Shown here one piece after another: positions 30,030 through 38,328 of a stretch of DNA of 64,000 nt. This DNA is from Mycolicibacterium chlorophenolicum. GTDB lineage: Bacteria > Actinomycetota > Actinomycetes > Mycobacteriales > Mycobacteriaceae. The position numbers were made by a program, and so were the translations under genes. The notes under the pieces were generated by a model that was not told where the DNA came from, made no database searches, and was given only the letters and a program-made list of their open reading frames with translations. Within the stretch, counting starts at the first letter, position 1; the number at the start of each line of letters is the position of its first letter. The stretch is from NCBI RefSeq assembly GCF_001044235.1, contig NZ_JYNL01000010.1, positions 78,497 to 142,496 on the forward strand. The letters are read 5' to 3'.

Positions 30030-31298
30030 ATGACCGCCGACATCCTCGCCCCGACCCCCGGCGGGTCGACCGACACCACACCGCCGGTGCTGTCCACGCC
30101 GCGCGACGCCCTGGCCGCCGCCGACCGGGTCGCCGCCGCGATCTCACCCGGCAGCGCCGAACGGGAGCGCGCCGACGCCGTGCTGATCCCGCAGCTGCGC
30201 CTGGTCGCCGAGGCCGGGCTGCTGGGCATCTCCGTTCCGGCGGAGCACGGCGGTCCCGGGCTGCCGGCGTCCACGGTCGTCGAGGTGCTGCGCCGGCTCT
30301 CGCGCGCCGACGGAGCCGTCGGGCAGCTGCTGCTGGCGCACTACGTCATCGCCCACAACATCGCCGGACTGGGCGACCGGCAGCCGGCGCCGCGGATCTT
30401 CGCCGATCTGCTCGCCGGCGCCCAGCTCGGCAACGCGACCGCCGAGCGGGGCACCGCCCACGCGCTGGACCGCCGCACCACGGTGACCCGCCGCGACGGC
30501 GACTGGGTGGCCAACGGCACCAAGTACTACGCGACGGGCGCGCTCGGCGCGGCGTGGATCGCGGTGTCGGCGCGGATCGCCGACCGGGATTCGGGAGACA
30601 CCGCCACGCTGTTCGTGCGGCCCGACCCACCCGGCGTCACGCTGGATCTGGACGAGTGGTCGGCGTTCGGGCAGCGCGGCACCCGCAGCGGCCGGGTGAC
30701 GCTGCGCGACGTGACCGTCCCCGCCGACCTGGTCATCGACGAGGGCCCGCCGCCGCACCCGGTCGACGCGCCGCCCAGCGTGGCGGGCGCCTTCGATCAG
30801 GCGCTGCACGCCGCGATCGACATCGGCATCGCGCGGGCTGCCCTCGAGGACGGCGCGGAGTTCGTCCGCACCCGCTCGCGGCCGTGGAAGGAGGCGCTCG
30901 ACGCCGGCATCGACCGCGCCGACGAGGAGCCGCACATCGTGCGGCGGTTCGGCGAGCTCACCGCGCGGCTCTACGTGCTGGAGGCGCTGCTGGCGCGGGG
31001 CACCGCCCTGATCGACGAGGCGCTCGCCGCGCCGGAGATGACCCGCGACGCCGCCGCCGAGGCGTCTCTGACCGTCGCGGCGGCCAAGGCGCTGGCCCAG
31101 CAGGACGGCGTCGAGATCGCCGGGGGCATCTTCGAGTTGGCGGGCACCTCGGCCACCGACGGTGCGGTCAACCTGGACCGGCACTGGCGCAACGTGCGGG
31201 TGCACTCGCTGCACGATCCGGCCCGGTGGAAATACGTGCACCTGGGCAACCACACGCTGCACGGCACCCGTCCGCCGCGGCTCGGGCTGGTGTACTGA
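30030..31298 (+). CDS. Acyl-CoA-dehydrogenase-fold flavoprotein, SfnB/DszC-like
   Basis: A 422-residue protein with the acyl-CoA dehydrogenase fold: N-terminal helices (LRLVAEAGLLGISVPAEHGGPGLPASTVVEVLRRLSRADGAVGQLLLAHYV), a middle beta domain (YYATGALGAAWIAVSARI) and a helical C-terminus with FELAGTSATDGAVNLDRHWRNVRVHSLHDP. The latter block is typical of the SfnB/DszC-type FMN-dependent oxygenases of organosulfur metabolism rather than true dehydrogenases; the catalytic Glu of dehydrogenases is not evident. The substrate is unknown. It runs divergent from the esterase and ends three bases before the convergent MFS gene. Confidence 0.85.
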   Translation: MTADILAPTPGGSTDTTPPVLSTPRDALAAADRVAAAISPGSAERERADAVLIPQLRLVAEAGLLGISVPAEHGGPGLPASTVVEVLRRLSRADGAVGQLLLAHYVIAHNIAGLGDRQPAPRIFADLLAGAQLGNATAERGTAHALDRRTTVTRRDGDWVANGTKYYATGALGAAWIAVSARIADRDSGDTATLFVRPDPPGVTLDLDEWSAFGQRGTRSGRVTLRDVTVPADLVIDEGPPPHPVDAPPSVAGAFDQALHAAIDIGIARAALEDGAEFVRTRSRPWKEALDAGIDRADEEPHIVRRFGELTARLYVLEALLARGTALIDEALAAPEMTRDAAAEASLTVAAAKALAQQDGVEIAGGIFELAGTSATDGAVNLDRHWRNVRVHSLHDPARWKYVHLGNHTLHGTRPPRLGLVY

Positions 31299-31301
31299 CG
31301 G

Positions 31302-32486
31302 CTACCGGCGCCGGCCGGCCAGCACCCCGCTCAACGCGATCAGGCTCACCCCGGCGACCACCACGCTGAGCAGCCCCACTCGCAGACTCGCCGCATCGGC
31401 CACCACCCCCACGACCAGGGGCGCCCCGAGGAAGCCGACCCGCATCAGCCAGGTCAGGATCGTCAGCCCGGTGCCGGCACGCAGGCCCGGCAGCTCGTCG
31501 GCGGCACGCATCGCGGCGGGCACCGCGGTGGCCACCCCCAGACCGGCCGCGGCGAAGCCCGCGATGCTGCCGGGCACCGACGGAAACGCCAGCGCCGCAG
31601 CCATTCCGGCCGCGGTGACGACGCCGCCGGCGCGTGCCACGGCCCGCTCACCGAACCGGTCGACGAGCCGGTCCCCGATGAGCCGTCCCACGCACATGCA
31701 CCCCACCAGCGCGACGTAGCCCAGCGCGGCGACCGGCCCGGGCGCGCCGAGGCTGTCCCGCAGATACAGCGTCGCCCAGGAGCTTCCGGCGTCCTCGACG
31801 GTGGCGCCGGCGATCGCGATCCCGACCAGCGCCAGCAGCGTCAGATACACCGCGGCGCCCGCGGGCGCGGCCCCGTCCCGGCGCGCCGGATGGTCGTCGT
31901 GGTCGGGCCCGTGCAGCAGGAACGGGTAGGCCGCGGCGGCGACGGCGCAGAACAGCACCGCGGAGCCGCCGAGGTGAATCGCTCGCGGTACGTGCGCGGC
32001 GATGGCGGCGGCCGCCATCAGGCCGCCCGTGACGGCGCCCACCGCCCACACCGCGTGCAGCGAGTTGATGATCGACCGGCCGTACTGTCGTTGCAGCCGT
32101 AGGGCGTTGACGTTCTGGGCGACGTCGGTGATGGCGTCCGCGGCGCCGGCGAGGAACAGCGCGACACCGAGGATCAGCGGCGCGGGCGCCGACGCGGCGA
32201 TCACGATGAACAGGGCGAGCACCACGGTGGTGGCCAGCGACACCCGCGCGGAGTCGAACCGCCGGATCAGCGCGGCGGCCGTCGGCCCGGCGATCAGCGC
32301 GCCCGCGGAGAACGACGCGACCGCACCGCCGAGCATCGCGTTGGACAGCCCCAGGTCGGTCTTGATCTCCGGCAGCCGGGGCAGCAGATTGGCGAACAGC
32401 GCACCGTTGGTGAGGAAGACGGCGCCGATCGCGACACGGGCCCGCCGGTCGCGCGCCTCGCCGCCGTCGAGCGGGTGTGGCGGCAT
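31302..32486 (-). CDS. MFS transporter, YbjJ/FucP-like
   Basis: A 394-residue membrane protein with 12 predicted helices in two six-helix halves. The signature-like loop after helix 2 is AALIRRFDSARVSLATT, and the N-terminal FLTNGALFANLLPRLPEIKTDLGLSNAMLGGAVASFSAGALIAGP is characteristic of the YbjJ-type branch. Substrate and direction are unknown; relatives are usually annotated as efflux or sugar-like transporters. It converges with the flavoenzyme gene (three-base gap) and is divergent from malQ (73-base gap). Confidence 0.88.
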   Translation of the reverse strand: MPPHPLDGGEARDRRARVAIGAVFLTNGALFANLLPRLPEIKTDLGLSNAMLGGAVASFSAGALIAGPTAAALIRRFDSARVSLATTVVLALFIVIAASAPAPLILGVALFLAGAADAITDVAQNVNALRLQRQYGRSIINSLHAVWAVGAVTGGLMAAAAIAAHVPRAIHLGGSAVLFCAVAAAAYPFLLHGPDHDDHPARRDGAAPAGAAVYLTLLALVGIAIAGATVEDAGSSWATLYLRDSLGAPGPVAALGYVALVGCMCVGRLIGDRLVDRFGERAVARAGGVVTAAGMAAALAFPSVPGSIAGFAAAGLGVATAVPAAMRAADELPGLRAGTGLTILTWLMRVGFLGAPLVVGVVADAASLRVGLLSVVVAGVSLIALSGVLAGRRR

Positions 32487-32559
32487 GGTGCACCGACCCT
32501 ACCGGGCCGTCGACACCGTCGACGCGACGCGGCACCGGCGGTGAGGGCAAGATTGCGCC

Positions 32560-34710
32560 ATGTCCGAGCAGGAGCGCACCGCGTCGCTGATCGATCTCGC
32601 CGCCCGGTACGGCGTGGCCACCGAGTACGACGACTGGACCGGCGGCCGGCGGATCACGGTGCCTGCCGCCACGCTGATCGCGGTCCTCGCCGCGCTCGGG
32701 GTGCCGGCGGCGACCGAGGAGCAGCGCGCCGAGGCGCTCACCGCGCACGAGCGCGCCCACTGGGCGCGGTCTGTGCCCCCCGCGATCGTCGCCCGCACCG
32801 GGGCCGCCACCCCGTTCTGGGTGCACGTGACGCACGGCGACCCGGTGGGGCTGTGGCTGCGACTGGAGGACGGCAGCGTGCGCACCGGGCTGCGCCAGCT
32901 CGAGAACAACAGTCCCCCTTACGATCTGGACGGCCGACTGATCGGCGAGGCGACCTTCGAGCTGCCCGCCGATCTGCCGGTCGGCTATCACCGGCTGCAC
33001 CTGCAGGTCGGCTCGTTCGACGCGGCGACGACGGTGATCGTGTCCCCGGCGCGGATCGCGCCGCCCGCGCGGCTGGGTCAGAGCCGGGCATGGGGACTGT
33101 CCACCCAGCTCTACAGCGTGCGGTCGCAGAAGTCCTGGGGCGTGGGCGATCTGGCGGATCTGACCGATCTGGCGGTGTGGTCCGCGGCCCGGCACGGCGC
33201 CGGGTTCGTGCTGGTCAACCCGCTGCACGCGGCGGCTCCCACGGCCCCGATGGAGCCCTCGCCCTACCTGCCGACCTCGCGCCGCTTCGTCAACCCGCTC
33301 TATCTGCGGGTCGAGGCGGTGCCCGAATACGCCTACCTGCGCCACCGCGGGCGGATCCGCAAGGCCCGCGCGCAGGTGCAGGCGAAGGCCGCCCGCTCGA
33401 AACGCATCGATCGCGACGGGGTGTGGAAGGCCAAACGCGCTGCGCTGGAGAGCATCTACCTGGTCGAGTTCTCGGCCGGCCGCGAGATCGCCTACCAGGC
33501 CTACTGCCGGCGCGAGGGCCGCAGCCTCGACGACTTCGCGACGTGGTGTGCACTGGCCGAACATCACGGCTCCGACTGGCACGGGTGGCCGGCGGGGCTG
33601 CAGCATCCGCGCAGTCCGGCGGTCGCCGAGTTCGCCGCCGCCCACGCCGCCGAGGTGGACTTCCATCGCTGGCTGCAGTGGCTGCTCGACGAGCAGCTGA
33701 CCGCCGCACAGGCCACCGCGTTGTCGGCGGGCATGGAGCTCGGCATCATGGCCGACCTCGCGGTCGGCGTGGATCCCGACGGCGCGGACGCCTGGGCGCT
33801 GCAGGACACGCTGGCGCTCGGGGTCACCGCCGGCGCCCCGCCCGACGAGTTCAACCAGCTCGGCCAGGACTGGTCCCAGCCGCCGTGGCGCCCCGACCGG
33901 CTCGCCGAGACCGCCTACGAGCCGTTCCGGGCGCTCGTGCAGGCGGCGGTGCGGCATGCGGGCGGCGTGCGCATCGACCACATCATCGGGTTGTTCCGGC
34001 TGTGGTGGATCCCGAAGGGCGCGCTCCCGACCGAGGGCACCTACGTCCGCTACGACCACGAGGCGATGATCGGCATCGTCGCGCTGGAGGCGCACCGGGC
34101 CGGCGCTCTGGTCGTCGGTGAGGACCTCGGCACCGTCGAGCGCTGGGTGCGCGACTATCTCCACGAGCGCGGTCTGTTCGGCACCTCGATCCTGTGGTTC
34201 GAAGCCGACCACGACGGTGCGCCGCTGCCCGCCGAGCGGTGGCGGGAGACCGCGCTGTCGGCGGTCACCACCCACGACCTGCCGCCGACCGCCGGCTATC
34301 TGGCCGGGGAGCACGTCCGGCTGCGCGACGAGCTGGGTCTGCTGGCCCGGCCCGCCGCCGAGGAACTGGCGACCGACCGCGCCCACCAGCGGGCCTGGAT
34401 GAGCGAGCTGCGCCGGGCCGGGCTGCTGCCCGACAGCGAGACCGACCCCGACCCCGAGGAGGTCGTGCGGGCCCTGCACCGGTATCTGGGCCGCACGCCG
34501 TCGCGCCTGCTGGCGATGTCGCTGGCCGACGCCGTCGGGGAGACGCGCACCCAGAACCAGCCGGGAACCACCGATGAATACCCCAACTGGCGGGTTCCGC
34601 TGGCCGGTCCCGACGGGCGGGCGGTGCTGCTCGACGACGTGTTCGACGATCCCCGGACGGCCGCGCTGTGCGAGGTGATGCGCGCGGCGGTCAAGCCCGT
34701 CGCGGGCTGA
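32560..34710 (+). CDS. malQ: 4-alpha-glucanotransferase (amylomaltase)
   Basis: A 716-residue GH77 enzyme that moves maltosyl or longer glucan units between alpha-1,4-glucans, part of glycogen/maltodextrin turnover. Catalytic blocks are visible: nucleophile Asp in GVRIDHIIGLFRLWWIP, acid/base Glu in VVGEDLGTVE, and the third acid in TTHDLPPTAGYL; the substrate loop ends in QNQPGTTDEYPNWRVPL. About 150 residues precede the barrel, as in other actinobacterial MalQ (Rv1781c). Cytoplasmic. It is a single gene, followed by a hairpin at 34743-34772. Confidence 0.95.
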   Translation: MSEQERTASLIDLAARYGVATEYDDWTGGRRITVPAATLIAVLAALGVPAATEEQRAEALTAHERAHWARSVPPAIVARTGAATPFWVHVTHGDPVGLWLRLEDGSVRTGLRQLENNSPPYDLDGRLIGEATFELPADLPVGYHRLHLQVGSFDAATTVIVSPARIAPPARLGQSRAWGLSTQLYSVRSQKSWGVGDLADLTDLAVWSAARHGAGFVLVNPLHAAAPTAPMEPSPYLPTSRRFVNPLYLRVEAVPEYAYLRHRGRIRKARAQVQAKAARSKRIDRDGVWKAKRAALESIYLVEFSAGREIAYQAYCRREGRSLDDFATWCALAEHHGSDWHGWPAGLQHPRSPAVAEFAAAHAAEVDFHRWLQWLLDEQLTAAQATALSAGMELGIMADLAVGVDPDGADAWALQDTLALGVTAGAPPDEFNQLGQDWSQPPWRPDRLAETAYEPFRALVQAAVRHAGGVRIDHIIGLFRLWWIPKGALPTEGTYVRYDHEAMIGIVALEAHRAGALVVGEDLGTVERWVRDYLHERGLFGTSILWFEADHDGAPLPAERWRETALSAVTTHDLPPTAGYLAGEHVRLRDELGLLARPAAEELATDRAHQRAWMSELRRAGLLPDSETDPDPEEVVRALHRYLGRTPSRLLAMSLADAVGETRTQNQPGTTDEYPNWRVPLAGPDGRAVLLDDVFDDPRTAALCEVMRAAVKPVAG

Positions 34711-34742
34711 CCCGCGACCGGCGATGTAACGCCGCGGGGCTG

Positions 34743-34772
34743 CGCAGCGGTTTCACATTCGTCACCGCTGCG
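34743..34772 (+). promoter_or_regulatory. Hairpin containing an MtrA-like repeat before an exported-protein gene
   Basis: The 9-base arms cgcagcggt (34743-34751) and accgctgcg (34764-34772) are perfectly complementary around 12 bases. This could end malQ transcription. The loop region also reads TTCACA-ttc-GTCACC (34752-34766), five of six matches to GTCACA in each half, and it ends 47 bases before the GTG at 34814, the same spacing as the better MtrA-type boxes at 50461 and 63212. A -10-like TATGTT follows (34779 region). Confidence 0.4.
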
Positions 34773-34813
34773 ATATGTTCGCACCGCGTCGCCGACCCGA
34801 GGAGAGAGTTGTC

Positions 34814-35287
34814 GTGAGAAAGCTCGTCGTGTTCAGCGGTGGCCTGGTGGCCGCCGGAACAATCGCCCTGGTCGGGGCCGGTGCTGCGCTGTCCCAGCCG
34901 GCCGGGGCGCCCAGCCCGTACAACGTCACCGGCGAGCAGTACGGCCGCGCGCTGGCCATCCTCAAGAGCCAGGGCATCAAGGCCTACTTCGGCGGTTCCC
35001 GTGGCAGCGTGCTGCCGCAGTCGGCCTGCCTGGTCGACCAGCAGAAGGTCACCAGCGGCGGACGCATGCTGCTGTCGCTGGACTGCACGCAGGCCGCCGC
35101 CGACCAGATCAAGGCCCAGGGCCCCACCGGCGGGCCCACCGTCGGCGCCAACGGCATCACCACGGTCACCCCCACGCCGGTCGTGCCGATCGCCGGCGCC
35201 CCGGGTGCGGGCGCGCCGATCGCCGGCGCACCGCCGCAGATCGCCGGCGGACCGGCGATCCCCGGTCAGCCGCTGCCCGCCGGCTGA
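34814..35287 (+). CDS. Small exported or membrane-anchored protein of unknown function
   Basis: A 157-residue protein with a basic n-region and hydrophobic segment (VRKLVVFSGGLVAAGTIALVGAGAALSQPAGA) that acts as signal peptide or anchor. The folded part, about residues 37-100, has two cysteines (QSACLVDQ and LSLDCTQAA). The C-terminal third is a Gly/Ala/Pro repeat of IAGAPGAG / IAGAPPQIAGGP type. GTG 34814 follows GGAGAG at seven bases; the frame opens earlier (34775), but that extension is charged and lacks a ribosome site. I do not recognise a named family. A possible MtrA-type box lies 47 bases upstream. Confidence 0.78.
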   Translation: MRKLVVFSGGLVAAGTIALVGAGAALSQPAGAPSPYNVTGEQYGRALAILKSQGIKAYFGGSRGSVLPQSACLVDQQKVTSGGRMLLSLDCTQAAADQIKAQGPTGGPTVGANGITTVTPTPVVPIAGAPGAGAPIAGAPPQIAGGPAIPGQPLPAG

Positions 35288-35350
35288 CACCCCCAGCTAT
35301 CCGGGACCAGCGTTCCCACTAACCGGGTCGGGCGTCGTAGACTCCCCGTC

Positions 35351-36250
35351 ATGCTGCGACCGCGCCGTTTCGCCGACGAGATCGATCCGGGCCCCGTGCA
35401 GATCCAGGCCCGCAAGGTGGCGTTCGACGTCACCGATGTGCCGTTGCACTGGATTCCCGACCACCCCGTCGCCTCCCACGTCGTCAGTGTGCTGAACCTG
35501 GTCCTGCCCGCCGGCGAACGCTGGTTCGTACAGACCTTCAACGAAGCACTGCCGATGGTGCAGGATCCGAAGCTGGCCGACGACATCCGCGGGTTCATCG
35601 GCCAGGAGGCCACCCACGCCGATGTGCACGACGCGATCCTGCACGACTTCATGGTCGAGCGCGGCGTCGATCCGGCCCCGATCCTCGCCCAGGTGGAGCA
35701 TGTCTTCTCCCGGGTGCTGGCCCCGCTGGACTCCCCCGACCCCACCCGGCGGATGAACCACCTGTGCGACCGGCTGTGGCTGATCGCCGCGATCGAGCAC
35801 TACACCGCAGTGATGGGCGACTTCGCGCTGAACTGCTCGTGGGACGAGCACGGCGCCGACCCCACGCTGACCGACCTGTTCCGCTGGCACGGCAGCGAGG
35901 AGGTCGAGCACCGCAGCGTCGCCCACGACGTCGCCACGTACTTCCACGACAGCTACCTCGCGAGGATCCGGGCGATGACGCTGTCGGCCACGATGCTGTT
36001 CGTGTTCTTCCAGCGCACCGCCTGGTACCTGGTCAAGAACGACCCGGCCGTCGACGTCGGCTGGTGGGAGTTCAACCGGATGCGGATGCGCGACTCGAAG
36101 CTGGGCCTGCTGCCGCGCTACCGCCAGCTGTTCGGGTCGGGCACGCTGACCTACTTCCGGCCCCGGTACTCCCCCGAGCAGTTCGGCTCCACCGCCCAGG
36201 CGGTGGCCTATCTGGCCACCTCGCCCGCGGCGCGCGCCGCGCACCTGTGA
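35351..36250 (+). CDS. Metal-dependent hydrolase family protein (PF10118-like, ferritin-type diiron motif)
   Basis: A 299-residue protein. Glu/His residues typical of a helical di-metal site recur: FNEALP, FIGQEATHADVHD, AIEHYTAVMGDF and HGSEEVEHRSVAHD, i.e. repeated E...ExxH pairs. The family is annotated as predicted metal-dependent hydrolases, but an oxygenase role is equally plausible from the diiron-like pattern and from its partner gene. Its TGA shares one base with the ATG of the downstream reductase (TGATG), so the two are co-translated. The reductase could supply electrons. Confidence 0.82.
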   Translation: MLRPRRFADEIDPGPVQIQARKVAFDVTDVPLHWIPDHPVASHVVSVLNLVLPAGERWFVQTFNEALPMVQDPKLADDIRGFIGQEATHADVHDAILHDFMVERGVDPAPILAQVEHVFSRVLAPLDSPDPTRRMNHLCDRLWLIAAIEHYTAVMGDFALNCSWDEHGADPTLTDLFRWHGSEEVEHRSVAHDVATYFHDSYLARIRAMTLSATMLFVFFQRTAWYLVKNDPAVDVGWWEFNRMRMRDSKLGLLPRYRQLFGSGTLTYFRPRYSPEQFGSTAQAVAYLATSPAARAAHL

Positions 36251-37353
36251 TGCGGCTGCTGCCGTACTACCGGCAGACCCCGCCGAGCGCGTCGGGACGT
36301 ACCCGGCACGACCCGGTGCTGGCGCTGGCCGGCGCCGGCATCTCCGGGCTGTTCGCCGCCTCGGCGCGCCGCCGGATCTCCCCGCCCGCGCGCCGCGACG
36401 ACACGATCGCGCTGAGCGTGCTGCGGCGCCGCGTCGTGGCCCGCGACCAGGACGTCGTGGAGCTGACGCTGACCGCGGTCGGCGGCGGTTCGCTGCCCCG
36501 CTGGTATCCCGGCGCTCACCTGGACCTGCACCTGCCCAGCGGTCTGGTCCGGCAGTACTCGCTGTGCGGTGATCCCTCGGACGCCGACGTCTACCGGATC
36601 GCGGTGCGGCGCATCCCCGCCGGCGGCGGTGGATCGGTCGAGGTGCACGGCGCGCTCACCGAGGGCGCTGTCGTGGACACCCACGGCCCGCGCAACGCGT
36701 TCCCGCTGACGGTGCCCGGTCACGGATCCCCGACGCGGCGGTTCCGCTTCATCGCCGGCGGCATCGGGATCACCCCGGTCCTGCCGATGCTGCGGGCCGC
36801 CCGCCGCCTCGGTGTGGACTGGTCGATGATCTACACCGGCCGCAGCCGCGACAGCCTGCCGTACCTCGACGAGGTGACGGCGCACGGCTCCGCCGTCCAG
36901 ATCCGCACCGATGACGAGTTCGGGTTACCCACTGCGGCAGACCTTCTCGGCGACTGTCCGACGGGCACCGCGGTGTATGCGTGCGGTCCGGCGCCGATGC
37001 TGAGCGCGGTGCGGGCGGCGCTGGTCGAGCGCGACGACGTCGAACTGCACTTCGAGCGCTTCGCCGCGCCGCCGGTGGTCGACGGCCGGGCGTTCGAGGT
37101 GACCGTGGCCTCGACCGGCGCGCCGGTCGCCGTGGCCGCCGACGAGACGCTGCTGGCCGCCCTGCGGAGGGCCGGGGTGCCGGCGCCGTACTCGTGCCAG
37201 CAGGGGTTCTGCGGGACGTGCCGCATCCGGGTGCTCGACGGTGCGGTCGAGCACCGCGACACGCTGCTCACCGATCCCGAACGCGCCGCCGGCCAGATGC
37301 TGACCTGCGTGTCCCGGGCCGCCGGCACCTCGCGTCTGACTCTGGATCTGTAG
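36250..37353 (+). CDS. Ferredoxin-NAD(P)H reductase with C-terminal 2Fe-2S domain
   Basis: A 367-residue electron-transfer protein of the phthalate-dioxygenase-reductase type. It has a flavin-binding barrel (GAHLDLHLPSGLVRQYSLCGDP), an NAD-binding domain (FIAGGIGITPVLPMLRAARRLG, YACGPAPMLSAV) and a plant-type 2Fe-2S domain at the C-terminus with CQQGFCGTC plus the distal Cys in MLTCVSRA. About 60 extra residues precede the barrel. It is translationally joined to the PF10118-like gene upstream and is its likely redox partner. Confidence 0.92.
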   Translation: MRLLPYYRQTPPSASGRTRHDPVLALAGAGISGLFAASARRRISPPARRDDTIALSVLRRRVVARDQDVVELTLTAVGGGSLPRWYPGAHLDLHLPSGLVRQYSLCGDPSDADVYRIAVRRIPAGGGGSVEVHGALTEGAVVDTHGPRNAFPLTVPGHGSPTRRFRFIAGGIGITPVLPMLRAARRLGVDWSMIYTGRSRDSLPYLDEVTAHGSAVQIRTDDEFGLPTAADLLGDCPTGTAVYACGPAPMLSAVRAALVERDDVELHFERFAAPPVVDGRAFEVTVASTGAPVAVAADETLLAALRRAGVPAPYSCQQGFCGTCRIRVLDGAVEHRDTLLTDPERAAGQMLTCVSRAAGTSRLTLDL

Positions 37354-37406
37354 GCACGCCGGTAGGATCCGGTGATGCCGTTGGCTCCGGGCGCGACATC
37401 GCTGCC

Positions 37407-37949
37407 ATGACCCTCGCGGTGGCCGACCGGCTGGCGCTGGCCGACCTGGTGCACCTCTACGCATCGGCGGTGGACGACCGCCGGTTCGACGGCGTGCCCG
37501 AATTGTTCACCGCGACAGCCGAATTCCACCTGCCGGCGCCGCCGGACATCCTCGAGCCGGTGCACGTGCACCACGGTCACGACGGCGTGCGCACCGCGCT
37601 GGCGGCGCTGACCGCGGTCACCCGGACCGAGCATGCGATCGTCGGCGAGGTGTACGCCCCCGGGCGGCATCCCGATCACGCGCTCGGCCGCATCACCTGC
37701 ATCGCGCACCACTGGACGGGTGACACCGACGTGGTGTGGCATCTGCGCTACGACGACGAGTATCTGAGGACCCGGTCCGGGTGGCGCATCAACGGCCGGG
37801 CGCTGACCGTCAACGCGATCGAGACGCGTCCGATCCGCCGGTTGCGAGCACCAGGTGGTCCAGCAGCGGGCGCTGGCCCTTCAGCAGCTTGGCGCGAGCC
37901 GCCTCCAGATCGAACCACGCCACCCGGTCGATCTCCGGGAACTCCTTGA
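37407..37949 (+). CDS. SnoaL/NTF2-like protein with run-on C-terminus
   Basis: A 180-residue frame. Residues 1 to about 142 form a SnoaL-like alpha+beta cone (LADLVHLYASAVDDRRFDGVPELFTATAEFHLP ... GRITCIAHHWTGDTDVVWHLRYDDEYLRTRSGWRINGRAL), the normal family length. The last 40 or so residues are Pro/Arg/Gly-rich and are simply the antisense of the NUDIX gene's 3' end, so the reading frame overlaps the convergent gene by 140 bases. Either the native stop has been lost or the extension is real but unstructured. Function unknown; relatives include ketosteroid-isomerase-like enzymes and non-enzymatic binders. Confidence 0.8.
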   Translation: MTLAVADRLALADLVHLYASAVDDRRFDGVPELFTATAEFHLPAPPDILEPVHVHHGHDGVRTALAALTAVTRTEHAIVGEVYAPGRHPDHALGRITCIAHHWTGDTDVVWHLRYDDEYLRTRSGWRINGRALTVNAIETRPIRRLRAPGGPAAGAGPSAAWREPPPDRTTPPGRSPGTP

Positions 37950-38295
37950 GCCGGCCCGACCGCGGCGGCCACTCCATCGTGAACGTGTTGCTGACGGCGC
38001 CGGAGACGTCGAGGTCACCGCGCACGGCGAACGCGGTGATGATCTTGCCACTCGGTTGGCGCAGCGGCGCGAAGTCGATGCGCGGCCCCTCGGGCGGCGG
38101 GGTGCCGATCTCCTCGGTGAACTCCCGCCGCGCCGCCTCCCACGGGTCCTCCCCCTCGGCGTACTCGCCTTTCGGAATCGACCACGCGCCTTCGTCTTTG
38201 CGTGCCCAGAACGGGCCGCCGGGATGCCCGATGAGGACTTCGAGACCGGTGCCGTCGCCGCGGTAGAGCAGCAGGCCGGCGCTGAGCGTGGGCAT
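37810..38295 (-). CDS. NUDIX hydrolase
   Basis: A 161-residue NUDIX protein with the complete box GEYAEGEDPWEAARREFTEEIG, spacing G-x5-E-x7-REF-x-EE-x-G. The opening PTLSAGLLLYRGDGTGLEVLIGHPGGPFWARKDEGAWSIPKGE and the LLDHL ending match the subfamily usually annotated as MutT-like in mycobacteria. The substrate (a nucleoside diphosphate linked to X) cannot be deduced. It is convergent with the SnoaL-like gene, overlapping it by 140 bases, and divergent from the gene at 38329. Confidence 0.9.
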   Translation of the reverse strand: MPTLSAGLLLYRGDGTGLEVLIGHPGGPFWARKDEGAWSIPKGEYAEGEDPWEAARREFTEEIGTPPPEGPRIDFAPLRQPSGKIITAFAVRGDLDVSGAVSNTFTMEWPPRSGRLKEFPEIDRVAWFDLEAARAKLLKGQRPLLDHLVLATGGSDASRSR

Positions 38296-38328
38296 GCGCG
38301 ACGATAACCCGTGCGAGGATGGACCGTG

